This document shows, piece by piece, positions 24,549 to 33,835 of a DNA stretch of 64,000 nt (within the stretch, counting starts at the first letter, position 1; each line of letters starts with the position of its first letter). Under the pieces are notes generated by a model that was not told the origin of the DNA, made no database searches, and worked only from the letters and a program-made list of their open reading frames with translations. The stretch is from Amycolatopsis vastitatis (GTDB taxonomy: Bacteria; Actinomycetota; Actinomycetes; Mycobacteriales; Pseudonocardiaceae), in NCBI RefSeq assembly GCF_002234595.1, contig NZ_NMUL01000006.1, positions 1-64,000 of the forward strand, in the 5' to 3' direction. A program made the position numbers and the translations under genes.

Positions 24549-25169
24549 TTGTCGTCGGAGCCGGTGATCGGTGTGCTCGCCATGCAGGGCGCCGTGCGGG
24601 AGCACGTCGCGATGCTGGCCGAAGCGGGCGCGCGGGCCAAGCCCGTGCGCCGCGCCGCCGAGCTGTCCGAAGTGGACGGTCTGGTGCTGCCCGGTGGCGA
24701 GTCGACCGCGATGTCGCGGCTGCTGGAGAGCTTCGAGCTGCTCGAGCCGCTGCGGGCGCGGATCGCCGAGGGGCTGCCCGCGTTCGGCTCGTGCGCCGGG
24801 ATGATCCTGCTGGCGCGGCAGACCCTCGACGGACGCCCCGACCAGCAGCAGCTCGGCGGGCTCGACGTCGTCGTCCGGCGCAACGCCTTCGGCAGGCAGG
24901 TCGACTCCTTCGAGGCCGACCTCGACTTCGCCGGCATAGAAACCCCGCCGGTGCACGCGGTGTTCATCCGGGCCCCGTGGGTCGAGAAGGCCGGTGACGG
25001 CGTCGACGTGCTGGCCACGGTCAGCGGCGTGCCCGGCGTCGACGAGGAGACCGCTAGGATCGTCGCGGTCCGGCAAGGGGCGGTGCTGGCGACCGCGTTC
25101 CACCCGGAACTGACGCCCGACGTGCGGGTGCACCGGCTGTTCGTCGACCTCGTGCGAAAGGCTGCCTGA
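24549..25169 (+). CDS. pdxT: pyridoxal 5'-phosphate synthase, glutaminase subunit
   Basis: A 206-residue class I glutamine amidotransferase that feeds ammonia to Pdx[17 protein letters not shown], the oxyanion motif [12 protein letters not shown], the nucleophile in [11 protein letters not shown] (Cys82) and the His-Glu pair in TAFHPELT (His185, Glu187) form a complete catalytic set. The start is a TTG at 24549, supported by GGGAGG seven nt upstream. TAGGCT at 24514-24519 is a likely -10 box. yebC follows after 41 nt, the same neighbour as in mycobacteria. Confidence 0.96.
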   Translation: MSSEPVIGVLAMQGAVREHVAMLAEAGARAKPVRRAAELSEVDGLVLPGGESTAMSRLLESFELLEPLRARIAEGLPAFGSCAGMILLARQTLDGRPDQQQLGGLDVVVRRNAFGRQVDSFEADLDFAGIETPPVHAVFIRAPWVEKAGDGVDVLATVSGVPGVDEETARIVAVRQGAVLATAFHPELTPDVRVHRLFVDLVRKAA

Positions 25170-25210
25170 GACGCGGTGCCCGGCCGGGGTACGGAACAGA
25201 TGGAGGAGAG

Positions 25211-25966
25211 ATGAGCGGCCACTCCAAGTGGGCCACCACGAAGCACAAGAAGGCCAACCTCGACGCGAAGCGCGGCAAGCTCTTCGCGCGGTTGATCAAG
25301 AACATCGAGGTGGCCGCCCGCACGGGCACCGGTGGTGGCGACCCGGATGGCAACCCCACGCTCTACGACGCCATCCAGAAGGCGAAGAAGAACTCGGTCC
25401 CGCAGGACAACATCGAGCGTGCCCGCAAGCGCGGCGCCGGCGAAGAGGCCGGTGGCGCCGACTGGCAGACCATCACCTACGAAGGCTACGGCCCGAACGG
25501 CGTGGCCGTGCTGATCGAATGCCTCACCGACAACAAGAACCGCGCCGCGATGGAGGTCCGCACCGCGCTCACGCGCAACAACGGCTCCCTCGCCGACCCG
25601 GGGTCGGTCGCCTACATGTTCAACCGCAAGGGCGTGGTGATCATGCCGAAGGGCGACGCCACCGAGGACGACGTCCTCATGGCGGTGCTCGACGCCGGCG
25701 CCGAAGAGGTCAACGACCTCGACGAGAGCTTCGAAATCGTCTGCGAGGGCGGTGACCTGGTGCCGGTGCGCAAGGCGCTCCAGGAGGCCGGGTTCGAGTA
25801 CGAGTCGGCGGAGCTCACCTTCCTCCCGACGGTGAGCGTGCCCCTCGACGCGGACGGCGCGAAGAAGGTCTTCAAGCTGATCGACGCCCTCGAAGACTGC
25901 GACGACGTCCAGAACGTCTACGCCAACTTCGATGTCTCGGACGAGGTGCTCGCCGAAGTCGGCTGA
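25211..25966 (+). CDS. YebC/PmpR-family regulatory or translation-related protein
   Basis: A 251-residue protein of the YebC family, starting with the hallmark [39 protein letters not shown] and the acidic middle domain ([20 protein letters not shown]) are also typical. The family was long annotated as transcriptional regulators; more recent work links members to translation through proline stretches. GGAGGAG precedes the ATG. It lies between pdxT and the ruv genes as in other actinobacteria. A stem-loop terminator follows. Confidence 0.95.
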   Translation: MSGHSKWATTKHKKANLDAKRGKLFARLIKNIEVAARTGTGGGDPDGNPTLYDAIQKAKKNSVPQDNIERARKRGAGEEAGGADWQTITYEGYGPNGVAVLIECLTDNKNRAAMEVRTALTRNNGSLADPGSVAYMFNRKGVVIMPKGDATEDDVLMAVLDAGAEEVNDLDESFEIVCEGGDLVPVRKALQEAGFEYESAELTFLPTVSVPLDADGAKKVFKLIDALEDCDDVQNVYANFDVSDEVLAEVG

Positions 25967-25995
25967 GTTTTTCCTTGTCGCGCAAGGATTTCCCG

Positions 25996-26022
25996 CCCGG
26001 GCCGGAAACTTTCCGGCCCGGG
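25996..26022 (+). terminator. stem-loop after yebC
   Basis: CCCGGGCCGGAAA and its exact complement TTTCCGGCCCGGG flank a single C. In practice the AAA/TTT ends form the loop and the GC stem is 10 bp. It lies 30 nt after the stop codon. Confidence 0.8.
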
Positions 26023-26052
26023 CACTGGGCTCCGGCGGGCTCGTCAGGCAGA

Positions 26053-26604
26053 ATGTTCGCCGTGACCTCGACGACCCCCGCCGCTTCCGCCGACATCGCC
26101 GCCGAACTGTCCGCGGAAGAACTGCGCCTGATCGAATGGATCGAGGGGCAGGCGAAGGAACGCGGCAACGCGGTCATCAACGTCGCCGCGGACGAAGAAG
26201 GCGCCGGCTACTGCTTCACCGCCTGCGCGTGGGCGCTGCACCACGTGCCGGAAGCCGTCGTGGTCGGGCTGCCCGGCCAGATGGGCCAGGTGCTGCTCGA
26301 CGCCTACGTCGACCGCGCGGCCAACGGCGAGATCTTCGAGGTCGGCAAGCGCTACGACGACTTCTTCGACGGCGTCCCGGTGGTCCTCGAGCGCGTCGAC
26401 AAGGGGCACTACCCGCAGTACTTCGGCACGGCGTTCCTCATCTACCCGGACGGCGACTTCCCGGCGCTGCAGCTGATCGTCGCGACGCCGGAAGGCAAGT
26501 TCCCGTGGCACCCCGACGCCCCCGAGGGCTTCGCCGAGTGGCAGCTGGTGCTCACCGGCAGCGGCCGCCCGGAGAGCTGGACCCCGGGCGTCGACGGCCC
26601 CTAG
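26053..26604 (+). CDS. DUF4262-type protein
   Basis: A 183-residue soluble protein. The block GAGYCFTACAWALHHVPEAVVVGLPGQ and the later GHYPQYFGTAFLIYPDGDFPALQLIVATPEGKF match the DUF4262 family, a group of single-domain proteins without known activity. The ATG at 26053 is taken because upstream residues have no homology; the frame is open back to the yebC terminator. It converges with the DUF985 cupin, and both genes stop within one shared CTAG. Confidence 0.78.
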   Translation: MFAVTSTTPAASADIAAELSAEELRLIEWIEGQAKERGNAVINVAADEEGAGYCFTACAWALHHVPEAVVVGLPGQMGQVLLDAYVDRAANGEIFEVGKRYDDFFDGVPVVLERVDKGHYPQYFGTAFLIYPDGDFPALQLIVATPEGKFPWHPDAPEGFAEWQLVLTGSGRPESWTPGVDGP

Positions 26605-27041
26605 AACTTCCGCAGGTCGGCGGCTGCTTCCGGGTACTCCAGCGCCAGGTCTGCCGCGGCCGCGAACTCCACGCAGCCGTCCGTGTAGGGCGGCACGACG
26701 ACGGTTCCCAGCAGGCTCCACGCCCCCTGCGTGACGGTCGCCTGCCAGGTCCCGGCGGGCACGACGACCTGGGGACGTTCCCCGGCCGCGACGTCGGTGC
26801 CGAGCACCGGCCGCTCGACCGAGCCGTCCGGGTGCAGCAGCAGCATCGCGGCCGGCGCGCCCGCGTGGTGCGCGTAGATCTCGACGCGGTCGAGGCGGTG
26901 CGGTGCGGAGAACTCGGGGGCGACGAGCAGGTAGTAGATCGCCGAGCCGGTCTCCGAGCGCCAGCTCTGCGCCCACTGCCCGCCTTCGACGGGCAACGGC
27001 TGCAGGCCCAGGTGGGTGACGAAATCCGATGGCTCCGGCAT
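26601..27041 (-). CDS. DUF985 cupin protein
   Basis: A 146-residue cupin of the DUF985 type. [72 protein letters not shown] and [17 protein letters not shown] follow the family pattern closely. Members bind small ligands or metals and some act as epimerase- or lyase-like enzymes; the substrate is unknown here. I take ATG 27041 since AGGATGGG is then properly placed; ATG 27050 is possible. Its stop codon shares CTAG with the convergent DUF4262 gene. It is divergent from ruvC. Confidence 0.82.
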   Translation of the reverse strand: MPEPSDFVTHLGLQPLPVEGGQWAQSWRSETGSAIYYLLVAPEFSAPHRLDRVEIYAHHAGAPAAMLLLHPDGSVERPVLGTDVAAGERPQVVVPAGTWQATVTQGAWSLLGTVVVPPYTDGCVEFAAAADLALEYPEAAADLRKF

Positions 27042-27108
27042 GTCACCCATCCTGCCGCAGACGCGGCCAGTAGCCTGCAGCTCGAACTGGTGTTCGCGGC
27101 GGAAAGGA

Positions 27109-27708
27109 ATGCGGGTGCGCGTGCTCGGGGTCGACCCCGGTCTGACCAGGTGCGGCCTGGGGGTGGTCGACGGCGGCAAGGGCCGGGCCGTCCGCTGCGT
27201 CGCCGTGGACGTCGTGCGGACGCCGGCCGACGCCGATCTGGCGCACCGGCTGCTCGCCGTCTCCGACGAGGTCGAGCGGTGGATGGACAAGTACAAGCCG
27301 GCGGCCGTCGCGGTCGAGCGGGTCTTCGCGCAGCACAACGTCCGGACCGCGATGGGCACCGCGCAGGCGGGCGGCGTGGTCGCGCTGGCCGCCGCGCGTC
27401 GCGGCCTCCCGGTCGTGTTCCACACGCCGAGTGAGGTCAAGGCGGCCGTGAGCGGCTCGGGCCGGGCGGACAAGGCGCAGGTCACCGCCATGGTGATGCG
27501 CCTGCTCAATCTCGAAGTCGCGCCGAAGCCCGCCGACGCCGCCGACGCGCTCGCGCTCGCCATCTGCCACCTCTGGCGGGAGCCGATGCGGGCCCGCCTC
27601 GCCGAGGCCGAAGCCCGCGCGGCCGAGATGGCCCGCACGCACAAGGCCCGCCTCGCCGCGGCGGCGAAACAGGCGAAGCAAGTCAAGAACCCGGGAGCAG
27701 CACGATGA
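27109..27708 (+). CDS. ruvC: crossover junction endodeoxyribonuclease RuvC
   Basis: A 199-residue Holliday-junction resolvase. The four acidic active-site residues can be seen in VLGVDPG (Asp9), VAVERVF (Glu70) and [12 protein letters not shown] (Asp143, Asp146). A basic alanine-rich tail of about 45 residues extends beyond the usual C-terminus. GGAAAGG directly precedes the ATG at 27109, and GTG 27115 would give better spacing, so the start may be two codons later. TAGCCT at 27071-27076 is a possible -10 box. It overlaps ruvA by 4 nt (ATGA). Confidence 0.96.
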   Translation: MRVRVLGVDPGLTRCGLGVVDGGKGRAVRCVAVDVVRTPADADLAHRLLAVSDEVERWMDKYKPAAVAVERVFAQHNVRTAMGTAQAGGVVALAAARRGLPVVFHTPSEVKAAVSGSGRADKAQVTAMVMRLLNLEVAPKPADAADALALAICHLWREPMRARLAEAEARAAEMARTHKARLAAAAKQAKQVKNPGAAR

Positions 27709-28301
27709 TCTCGTCGGTACGCGGAGAAGTCCTTTCGGTCGCCCTGGACCACGTCGTGGTCGAGGTCGGCGGGGTCGGCTTCGCCGTGCAGGCCACCCCG
27801 GCCACCCTCGCCACCCTGCGCCGCGGCGAGGAGGCCCGGCTGCACACCGCGCTGGTCGTGCGCGAGGACTCCCTGACGCTGTTCGGCTTCGCCGACGCCG
27901 ACGCGCGGGAGCTGTTCGGGCTGCTGCAAACGGTGTCCGGGATCGGCCCGCGGCTCGCGCTGGCCACCCTCGCCGTGCTCGACCCCGGCAAGCTGCGGGC
28001 CGCGCTGGTGGAAGGCAACATCACCGTGCTCACCTCGGTGCCCGGCATCGGCCGCAAGGGCGCCGAACGGCTCACCCTCGAGCTGCGCGACAAGGTCACC
28101 GCGCTCGGCGGCACCGGCGACGCCCCCGCGGTCACCGCCCCCGGCGCCCTGCGCACGGAGGTCGTCGAGGCGCTGGCCGGGCTCGGGTTCCCGGCCAAGC
28201 AGGCCGAGCAGGCCGTCGACAAGGTGCTCGCCGACGGCGACGGCCACACGACGTCCAGCGTGCTGCGCGCCGCACTGGCCACCCTCGGCCGGAAGCGGTA
28301 G
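27705..28301 (+). CDS. ruvA: Holliday junction branch migration protein RuvA
   Basis: A 198-residue protein that binds Holliday junctions as a tetramer and loads RuvB. Domain I is an OB fold ([26 protein letters not shown]). Domain II holds two helix-hairpin-helix motifs ([19 protein letters not shown] and [19 protein letters not shown]). Domain III is the RuvB-contacting three-helix bundle ([20 protein letters not shown]). It is coupled to ruvC by an ATGA overlap, and ruvB begins shortly after. Confidence 0.97.
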   Translation: MISSVRGEVLSVALDHVVVEVGGVGFAVQATPATLATLRRGEEARLHTALVVREDSLTLFGFADADARELFGLLQTVSGIGPRLALATLAVLDPGKLRAALVEGNITVLTSVPGIGRKGAERLTLELRDKVTALGGTGDAPAVTAPGALRTEVVEALAGLGFPAKQAEQAVDKVLADGDGHTTSSVLRAALATLGRKR

Positions 28302-28324
28302 GCGCGGACGTGGAGTATGAGGCC

Positions 28325-29383
28325 GTGAGCGACGAAGAGGACGACGCCCTCTCGGCGTGGGCCCAGACCGGCGAGGAGAACGTCGAAGGCACCCTGCGGC
28401 CGCGCAAGCTCGACGAGTTCGTCGGCCAGCCACGCGTGCGCGAGCAGCTGGAACTGGTCCTGGAGAGCGCGCGGCGGCGCGGCGTGCCGCCCGACCACGT
28501 CCTGCTGTCCGGCCCGCCCGGGCTGGGCAAGACGTCGATGGCGATGATCGTCGCGGCCGAGCTGGGCGCGGCCATCCGGATCACGTCGGGCCCGGCCCTG
28601 GAACGCGCCGGCGACCTCGCCGCGATGCTGTCCAACCTGGCCCCGGGCGACGTCCTGTTCATCGACGAGATCCACCGGATCGCCCGCCCCGCCGAGGAGA
28701 TGCTCTACCTGGCGATGGAGGACTTCCGGGTCGACGTCGTGGTCGGCAAGGGCCCGGGCGCGACCAGCATCCCGCTGGAAATCGCCCCGTTCACGCTGGT
28801 CGGGGCCACCACCCGGTCCGGCTCGCTGACCGGCCCGCTGCGCGACCGGTTCGGCTTCACCGGCCAGATGGAGTTCTACACCGACGCCGAGCTGGAGCTG
28901 GTCGTCCGCCGGGCCGCGACGATCCTCGACATCCCGATCGACCGCGACGGCTGCGCCGAGATCGCCGGCCGCTCGCGGGGCACGCCCCGGATCGCGAACC
29001 GGCTGCTGCGGCGCGTCCGCGACTACGCCGAGGTCCGCGCCGACGGCAAGGTGACCCGCGACATCGCCCGTGCCGCGCTGGCCGTCTACGACGTCGACGA
29101 GCTGGGCCTGGACCGGCTCGACCGGGCGGTGCTCACGGCGCTGACCAGGTCCTTCGGTGGCGGGCCGGTGGGTATCTCGACGCTGGCGGTCGCCGTGGGG
29201 GAGGAGGCGACCACCGTGGAAGAGGTGTGTGAGCCCTACCTCGTCCGCGCCGGTATGCTCGCCCGCACCCCGCGTGGCCGGGTCGCCACGGCGACCGCCT
29301 GGGAACACCTCGGCATGGTGCCGCCCGCCGATCTCCCAGGGCGCCCGGACCAGGGCGGGCCGACGCTCTTCGAGCAGGACTGA
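28325..29383 (+). CDS. ruvB: Holliday junction branch migration ATPase RuvB
   Basis: A 352-residue AAA+ motor. Walker A is [13 protein letters not shown] (about 62-74), Walker B LFIDEIHR (Asp114, Glu115), sensor 1 [20 protein letters not shown], followed by the C-terminal winged helix [24 protein letters not shown] with [20 protein letters not shown] 28325 is chosen because GGAG then lies 9 nt upstream; GTG 28310 is also in frame. Last gene of the ruvCAB operon. Confidence 0.97.
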   Translation: MSDEEDDALSAWAQTGEENVEGTLRPRKLDEFVGQPRVREQLELVLESARRRGVPPDHVLLSGPPGLGKTSMAMIVAAELGAAIRITSGPALERAGDLAAMLSNLAPGDVLFIDEIHRIARPAEEMLYLAMEDFRVDVVVGKGPGATSIPLEIAPFTLVGATTRSGSLTGPLRDRFGFTGQMEFYTDAELELVVRRAATILDIPIDRDGCAEIAGRSRGTPRIANRLLRRVRDYAEVRADGKVTRDIARAALAVYDVDELGLDRLDRAVLTALTRSFGGGPVGISTLAVAVGEEATTVEEVCEPYLVRAGMLARTPRGRVATATAWEHLGMVPPADLPGRPDQGGPTLFEQD

Positions 29384-29502
29384 GCGGCCGGTACCGGCGG
29401 GTGGGTGTCGGCGTCCGCGCTGGTACCTGGCACACTTGACAGGAGCACATACCCAAAAACCGGACATTTCGGCTGGGCCCGGTGTCCGTCGAACGGAGAA
29501 TC

Positions 29503-29910
29503 ATGCAACAGCTATTGCTGCCCCTGCTGCTCGTGCTCGTCCTCGCCGTGCCGCTGGTGATGAGCACGCGAAAGCAGAAGAAGCAGCAGGCCGCGCAGCA
29601 GGATCTGCAGAGCAGCCTGGCGCCCGGTGACCGCGTGATGACCACCTCGGGTCTCTACGGCACCGTCGCCGACACCTCGGGTGACAACACGATCGACATC
29701 GAGATCGCCCCGGGCGTCGTCACCACCTGGCTGCGGCTGGCGGTCCGCGAGAAGGTCGAGCCGGTCGTCGAGACCGAGGAGGACTCCGCCGACGACGTGG
29801 AGACCCCCGCCGAGGAGCCGTCGATCATCGAGTCGAGCTCCGGCATCAAGGACGACGAGCCGCAGACCACCGCGCAGGTGGCGCCGCCGCTGGAGCACGG
29901 CAAGAAGTAA
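29503..29910 (+). CDS. yajC: preprotein translocase subunit YajC
   Basis: A 135-residue protein with one N-terminal helix (QLLLPLLLVLVLAVPLVM, residues 2-20) and the YajC core SLAPGDRVMTTSGLYGTVADTS. An acidic tail (ETEEDSADDVETPAEEPS) follows. YajC associates with SecDF at the translocon. CGGAGAATC precedes the ATG. TTGACA at 29436-29441 is a perfect -35 sequence, but I see no well-spaced -10. A hairpin and a 115-nt leader separate it from secD. Confidence 0.94.
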   Translation: MQQLLLPLLLVLVLAVPLVMSTRKQKKQQAAQQDLQSSLAPGDRVMTTSGLYGTVADTSGDNTIDIEIAPGVVTTWLRLAVREKVEPVVETEEDSADDVETPAEEPSIIESSSGIKDDEPQTTAQVAPPLEHGKK

Positions 29911-29978
29911 GCCCCGAGGCACCTCCTGGGCGGGCCGGGAATCCCGACGAAAGTCGGTACGACCTCGAACGCCGGGCT

Positions 29979-30012
29979 CACGCAGCACCGAGTAGTGTCT
30001 CGGTGCTGCGTG
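29979..30012 (+). terminator. 14-bp stem-loop between yajC and secD
   Basis: Arms 29979-29992 and 29999-30012 pair perfectly around TAGTGT. A small GNRA-type hairpin (CCGAC-GAAA-GTCGG, 29944-29957) lies just before it. It may terminate yajC or attenuate read-through to secD. Confidence 0.75.
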
Positions 30013-30127
30013 CGTGTCCGCCGTCATACCCGTGCCCGGGAGTGAATCGCACACAGTCCCTCCCGGTAACCCTCCGGGCGGGCACCGCAACTTTGGGGTC
30101 CACCCAGTCCGAGGAGACCGAAGCACC

Positions 30128-31918
30128 GTGGCAGCATCGGCCGGGCATCTCCGCCCGGGACGCTATCTCGCCCTGTTCGCCCTGATCGTGATCGTGCTGT
30201 ACGCGCTGGTGTTCCTCACCGGCAACCACAAGCCGACCCCGAAGCTGGGCATCGACCTGCAGGGTGGCACCCGGGTCACGCTCACCGCCCGCACCCCCGA
30301 CGGCGGCCAGCCGACCCGCGAGTCCCTGAACCAGGCGCGCCAGATCATCGAACGACGCGTCAACGGGATCGGCGTCAGCGGCACCGAGGTTCTCCTCGAC
30401 GGCACCAACGTCGTCATCACGGTCCCCGGCGAGCAGGGTGACCAGGCGAAGAACCTGGGCAAGACCGCGAAGCTGGGCTTCCGGAAGGTCGTCGCGAACG
30501 CCACCCAGCCGGTGGTGCCGCCGCAGACCGCGCCGCCGGCCACGACCCCGCCCACCTCGGGTGCCCCGAAGAGTTCGACGCCGCCGCCTTCGGGCGCGCC
30601 GTCGGCGACGTCCGGCGCCCCGAGCACCAAGAACGGTGGCGGCGGTGCCCCGGGCGCGGCTCTCGCGCAGCAGCAGACCACCACGCCGGCCGCGCCGAGC
30701 AGCAGCACCACGCCGCCCGCGTCGACCCCGGCGCCCGCGCCCTCGGACGGCTCGGTCGACGCGCAGACCGCGCAGGAGATCCAGGCCGCGAAGGCGGTCC
30801 GGCAGAACCCGCAGCTGATCGGCGCCGACGGCCAGCCGAACCAGGAGCTCGTCGCTAAGGCGATGGCGTCGCTCACCTGCGCGCCGAACGCCAAGGACCC
30901 CCTCGAGGGCAACGACGACCCGAAGCTGCCGCTGGTCGCCTGTGGTGACCACGACACGTACAAGTACCTGCTGGAGCCGGAGTTCCTGCCGGGCACCGAG
31001 ATCGCCGACTCGACCTCGGGCTACGACCAGCAGCGCGGCCAGTGGGTGGTGAACCTCAGCTTCAAGAGCGACGGCACCAAGACCTGGGCCGACTTCACGT
31101 CGAAGAACCAGGGCCAGCAGGCGGCGTTCGTCCTCGACACGCAGGTCGTGTCCGCGCCGAACATCCAGGTGGCCATCCTCGACGGCAACACCCAGATCAC
31201 CGGCAAGTTCACGCAGTCCGAGGCGAAGGACCTCTCGGACATCCTGAAGTACGGCTCGCTGCCGCTGTCGTTCTCGTCCTCGGACGCGACCACGGTGTCG
31301 GCGACCCTCGGCCTCGCGTCGCTGCAGGCGGGCCTGATCGCCGGCGGCATCGGTCTGCTGGTCGTGTTCGTCTACTGCCTGTTCTACTACCGGCTGCTCG
31401 GGGTGCTCACCATCCTGTCGCTGGCCCTGTCCGGCGCGCTGGTGTTCGCGGTGCTGATCCTGCTCGGACGCTGGATCGGCTACACGCTGGACCTGGCGGG
31501 CATCGCCGGCCTGATCATCGCCATCGGTATCACGGCGGACTCGTTCGTCATCTACTTCGAACGGCTCAAGGACGAGATCCGGGAGGGCCGGACGTTCCGG
31601 TCCGCGGTGCCACGCGGCTGGGTCCGTGCCCGGCGCACCATCCTGGCCTCGGACGGCGTGAGCTTCCTGGCCGCGGCCATCCTGTACGTCATCGCGGTCG
31701 GCGACGTGCAGGGCTTCGCGTTCACCCTCGGCATGTCCACGGTGCTCGACCTGGTCGTCGTGTACCTGGTGACGCACCCGCTGGTGGCCATGGTGTCCAC
31801 GTCCAAGAACGAGTTCCTGTCCAATCCGAGGCACCTGGGCCTCGGCGCCGTGCAGCAAGTGGGTTCGCAGCGGAAGAAGTCGACCTCGGTCGGCCGCGCG
31901 AACGTGAAGGAGGCCTGA
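30128..31918 (+). CDS. secD: protein translocase subunit SecD
   Basis: A 596-residue RND-type membrane protein that uses the proton gradient to help pull secreted proteins through SecYEG. One N-terminal helix (YLALFALIVIVLYALVFL), the P1 head with LGIDLQGGTRVTLTAR and QIIERRVNGIGVSGTEV, and a C-terminal block of five helices with the DxxxFVIYFERLKDEIREG motif are all present. The external domain holds an unusual low-complexity insert of about 80 residues rich in Pro, Ala, Ser and Thr (about residues 133-215). GTG 30128 follows GAGGAG at 11 nt. It is 1 nt from secF. Confidence 0.96.
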   Translation: MAASAGHLRPGRYLALFALIVIVLYALVFLTGNHKPTPKLGIDLQGGTRVTLTARTPDGGQPTRESLNQARQIIERRVNGIGVSGTEVLLDGTNVVITVPGEQGDQAKNLGKTAKLGFRKVVANATQPVVPPQTAPPATTPPTSGAPKSSTPPPSGAPSATSGAPSTKNGGGGAPGAALAQQQTTTPAAPSSSTTPPASTPAPAPSDGSVDAQTAQEIQAAKAVRQNPQLIGADGQPNQELVAKAMASLTCAPNAKDPLEGNDDPKLPLVACGDHDTYKYLLEPEFLPGTEIADSTSGYDQQRGQWVVNLSFKSDGTKTWADFTSKNQGQQAAFVLDTQVVSAPNIQVAILDGNTQITGKFTQSEAKDLSDILKYGSLPLSFSSSDATTVSATLGLASLQAGLIAGGIGLLVVFVYCLFYYRLLGVLTILSLALSGALVFAVLILLGRWIGYTLDLAGIAGLIIAIGITADSFVIYFERLKDEIREGRTFRSAVPRGWVRARRTILASDGVSFLAAAILYVIAVGDVQGFAFTLGMSTVLDLVVVYLVTHPLVAMVSTSKNEFLSNPRHLGLGAVQQVGSQRKKSTSVGRANVKEA

Positions 31919-31919
31919 C

Positions 31920-33134
31920 ATGGGGGTCGAAGAACTGAGCACGGACGCCGAAGGCAACGCCAAGGTGACGGCGAAGCCCGGCAAGAAGGAAAGCGTCTTC
32001 CACCGGCTCTACGTCGGCACGGGCGCGTTCGACGTCGTCGGCAAGCGCAAGCGCTGGTACGTGTTCTTCGGCGCGCTGGTGCTGGTGTGCCTGCTGTCGA
32101 TGATCGTCCGCGGCTTCAACCTCGGCATCGAGTTCGAGGGCGGCACGCAGATCCAGATGCCCGCCAACGGCATCCACGGCGTGATCACCGAAGACCAGGC
32201 CAAGGCGTCGTTCCAGAAGGCGCTCGGCCACCCGGCCGCGGAGGCGCAGAAGGTCGGCACGGGCAACGCGTCGACCATCCAGATCCGCACCGAAACGCTG
32301 AACGCGGCCGACGTCGCCAAGCTCAAGCAGGGCCTGTTCCAGGACCTGGGCCCGAAGGGCACGAACAACCAGCCCAGCGTCCAGGCGATCAGCGACAGCG
32401 CGGTGAGCGCGTCCTGGGGCGGTGAGATCTCGCAGAAGGCGCTGATCGCGCTCGCGGTGTTCCTCGTCGCGGTGGTCATCTTCCTCGGGATCTACTTCGA
32501 CCTGCGGATGGCCGCGGCCGCGCTCGTCTCGCTGCTGCACGACATCCTGGTCACGGCCGGCGTGTACTCGCTGGTCGGCTTCGAGGTCACTCCGGCGACC
32601 GTGATCGGCCTGCTGACCATCCTCGGGTTCTCGCTCTACGACACGGTGGTGGTGTTCGACAAGGTCCGCGAGAACACGCGCGGCCTGCTCGGGCTGACCC
32701 GCCGCACGTACGGCGAGGCCGCGAACCTCGCGCTGAACCAGACCCTGATGCGGTCGTTCAACACGGCGTTCATCGCGCTGCTGCCGATCCTGGGCCTGCT
32801 GATCGTCGGGTACGTGCTGCTCGGCTCGGGCACGCTGCAGGACCTGGCGCTGGTGCAGCTCACCGGTACCCTCGTCGGCGTCCTGTCGTCGGTCGCCCTG
32901 GCGACGCCGCTGCTGGTCGACTTCAAGATGCGCGACCCGAAGTACCAGCAGCAGGCCGAGCGCGTCCGGCAGCGCCGGGCCAGCCAGGAGCGCAAGGCGG
33001 CGGGCGACGACTTCGACGCCTCGGACGACGACGCCCTGGCGAAGGAACTGCGCAAGGAGAAGGCGTACGCGGCCGCGGCCGGCGTCCCCGCCCGGATCCA
33101 GAAGCAGCGCCCGGCCGGGAAGCGGAAGCGCTGA
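31920..33134 (+). CDS. secF: protein translocase subunit SecF
   Basis: A 404-residue partner of SecD. One N-terminal helix, the short periplasmic domain with RGFNLGIEFEGGTQIQM, and five C-terminal helices including LGFSLYDTVVVFDKVREN (the proton-relay aspartate motif) and LNQTLMRSFNTAFIALLPIL. A basic, charged cytoplasmic tail of about 70 residues (QQQAERVRQRRASQERK to the end) is typical of actinobacterial SecF. AAGGAGG precedes the ATG. It is tightly linked to secD and apt. Confidence 0.96.
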   Translation: MGVEELSTDAEGNAKVTAKPGKKESVFHRLYVGTGAFDVVGKRKRWYVFFGALVLVCLLSMIVRGFNLGIEFEGGTQIQMPANGIHGVITEDQAKASFQKALGHPAAEAQKVGTGNASTIQIRTETLNAADVAKLKQGLFQDLGPKGTNNQPSVQAISDSAVSASWGGEISQKALIALAVFLVAVVIFLGIYFDLRMAAAALVSLLHDILVTAGVYSLVGFEVTPATVIGLLTILGFSLYDTVVVFDKVRENTRGLLGLTRRTYGEAANLALNQTLMRSFNTAFIALLPILGLLIVGYVLLGSGTLQDLALVQLTGTLVGVLSSVALATPLLVDFKMRDPKYQQQAERVRQRRASQERKAAGDDFDASDDDALAKELRKEKAYAAAAGVPARIQKQRPAGKRKR

Positions 33135-33135
33135 C

Positions 33136-33654
33136 GTGGAGCTGGACGACGCCCTCGGCCTGATCGCCGAGGTGCCGGACTTCCCGGAGCCCGGCGTGCT
33201 GTTCCGCGACCTGAGCCCGCTCTTCGCGGACGCGGGCGCGTTCAAGGCCGTGACCGACGCGCTGGCGAGCACCCTCGACCCTTCCGTCGAGGCGCTCGCC
33301 GGCGTGGAGGCCCGCGGGTTCCTCCTCGCCGCGGCCGTCGGGTACGCCCGCGGCCTCGGCGTGGTCCTGATCCGCAAGCCGGGCAAGCTCCCGAAGGTGG
33401 CGGGCCGGGTCGACTACGCACTGGAGTACGGCACGGCGACGGTGGAGCTGCCGTCGGGCGTGGTGAAGCCGGGGCAGCGGATCGCGGTCCTCGACGACGT
33501 CCTCGCCACGGGCGGCACGGTGGCGGCCACCGGCAAGCTCCTGGAGGACGCGGGCGCGGTGGTCGACAGCGTCTCGGTGGTCCTGGAACTGGCCGCCCTC
33601 GGCGGCCGCCAGGTCCTGGGCGACCGGAAGGTCCACGCCCTCGAGACCTGCTGA
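33136..33654 (+). CDS. apt: adenine phosphoribosyltransferase
   Basis: A 172-residue type I phosphoribosyltransferase that salvages adenine to AMP. FPEPGVLFRDLSPLFAD, VEARGFLLAAAVGYARG, RKPGKLPKV and the PRPP-binding loop VLDDVLATGGTVAAT define it. GTG at 33136 begins 1 nt after the secF stop, so apt is the third gene of the secDF operon, and relA follows beyond a terminator as in mycobacteria. Confidence 0.96.
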   Translation: MELDDALGLIAEVPDFPEPGVLFRDLSPLFADAGAFKAVTDALASTLDPSVEALAGVEARGFLLAAAVGYARGLGVVLIRKPGKLPKVAGRVDYALEYGTATVELPSGVVKPGQRIAVLDDVLATGGTVAATGKLLEDAGAVVDSVSVVLELAALGGRQVLGDRKVHALETC

Positions 33655-33672
33655 CGAACCAGCGGCCGAGGC

Positions 33673-33720
33673 GGTCGTGAGTGAGTAACAGTGTTCTAAC
33701 ACTGTTACTCACTCACGACC
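33673..33720 (+). terminator. 23-bp perfect stem-loop after apt
   Basis: Arms 33673-33695 and 33698-33720 are exact reverse complements. The left one contains GTGAGTGAGTAACAGTGTT. It separates apt from relA and is one of the longest perfect hairpins in the window. Confidence 0.88.
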
Positions 33721-33835
33721 GTGAACTGGCTGGTTGCGGGCTCCGGGTCCCCCTGAATGGGCGCACCCGACAGGACCGCGAGGTGCAACGGCTACCCTGG
33801 TGTTCCGAAGGCCGCACGAGCAGCAGGAGGTGCGG

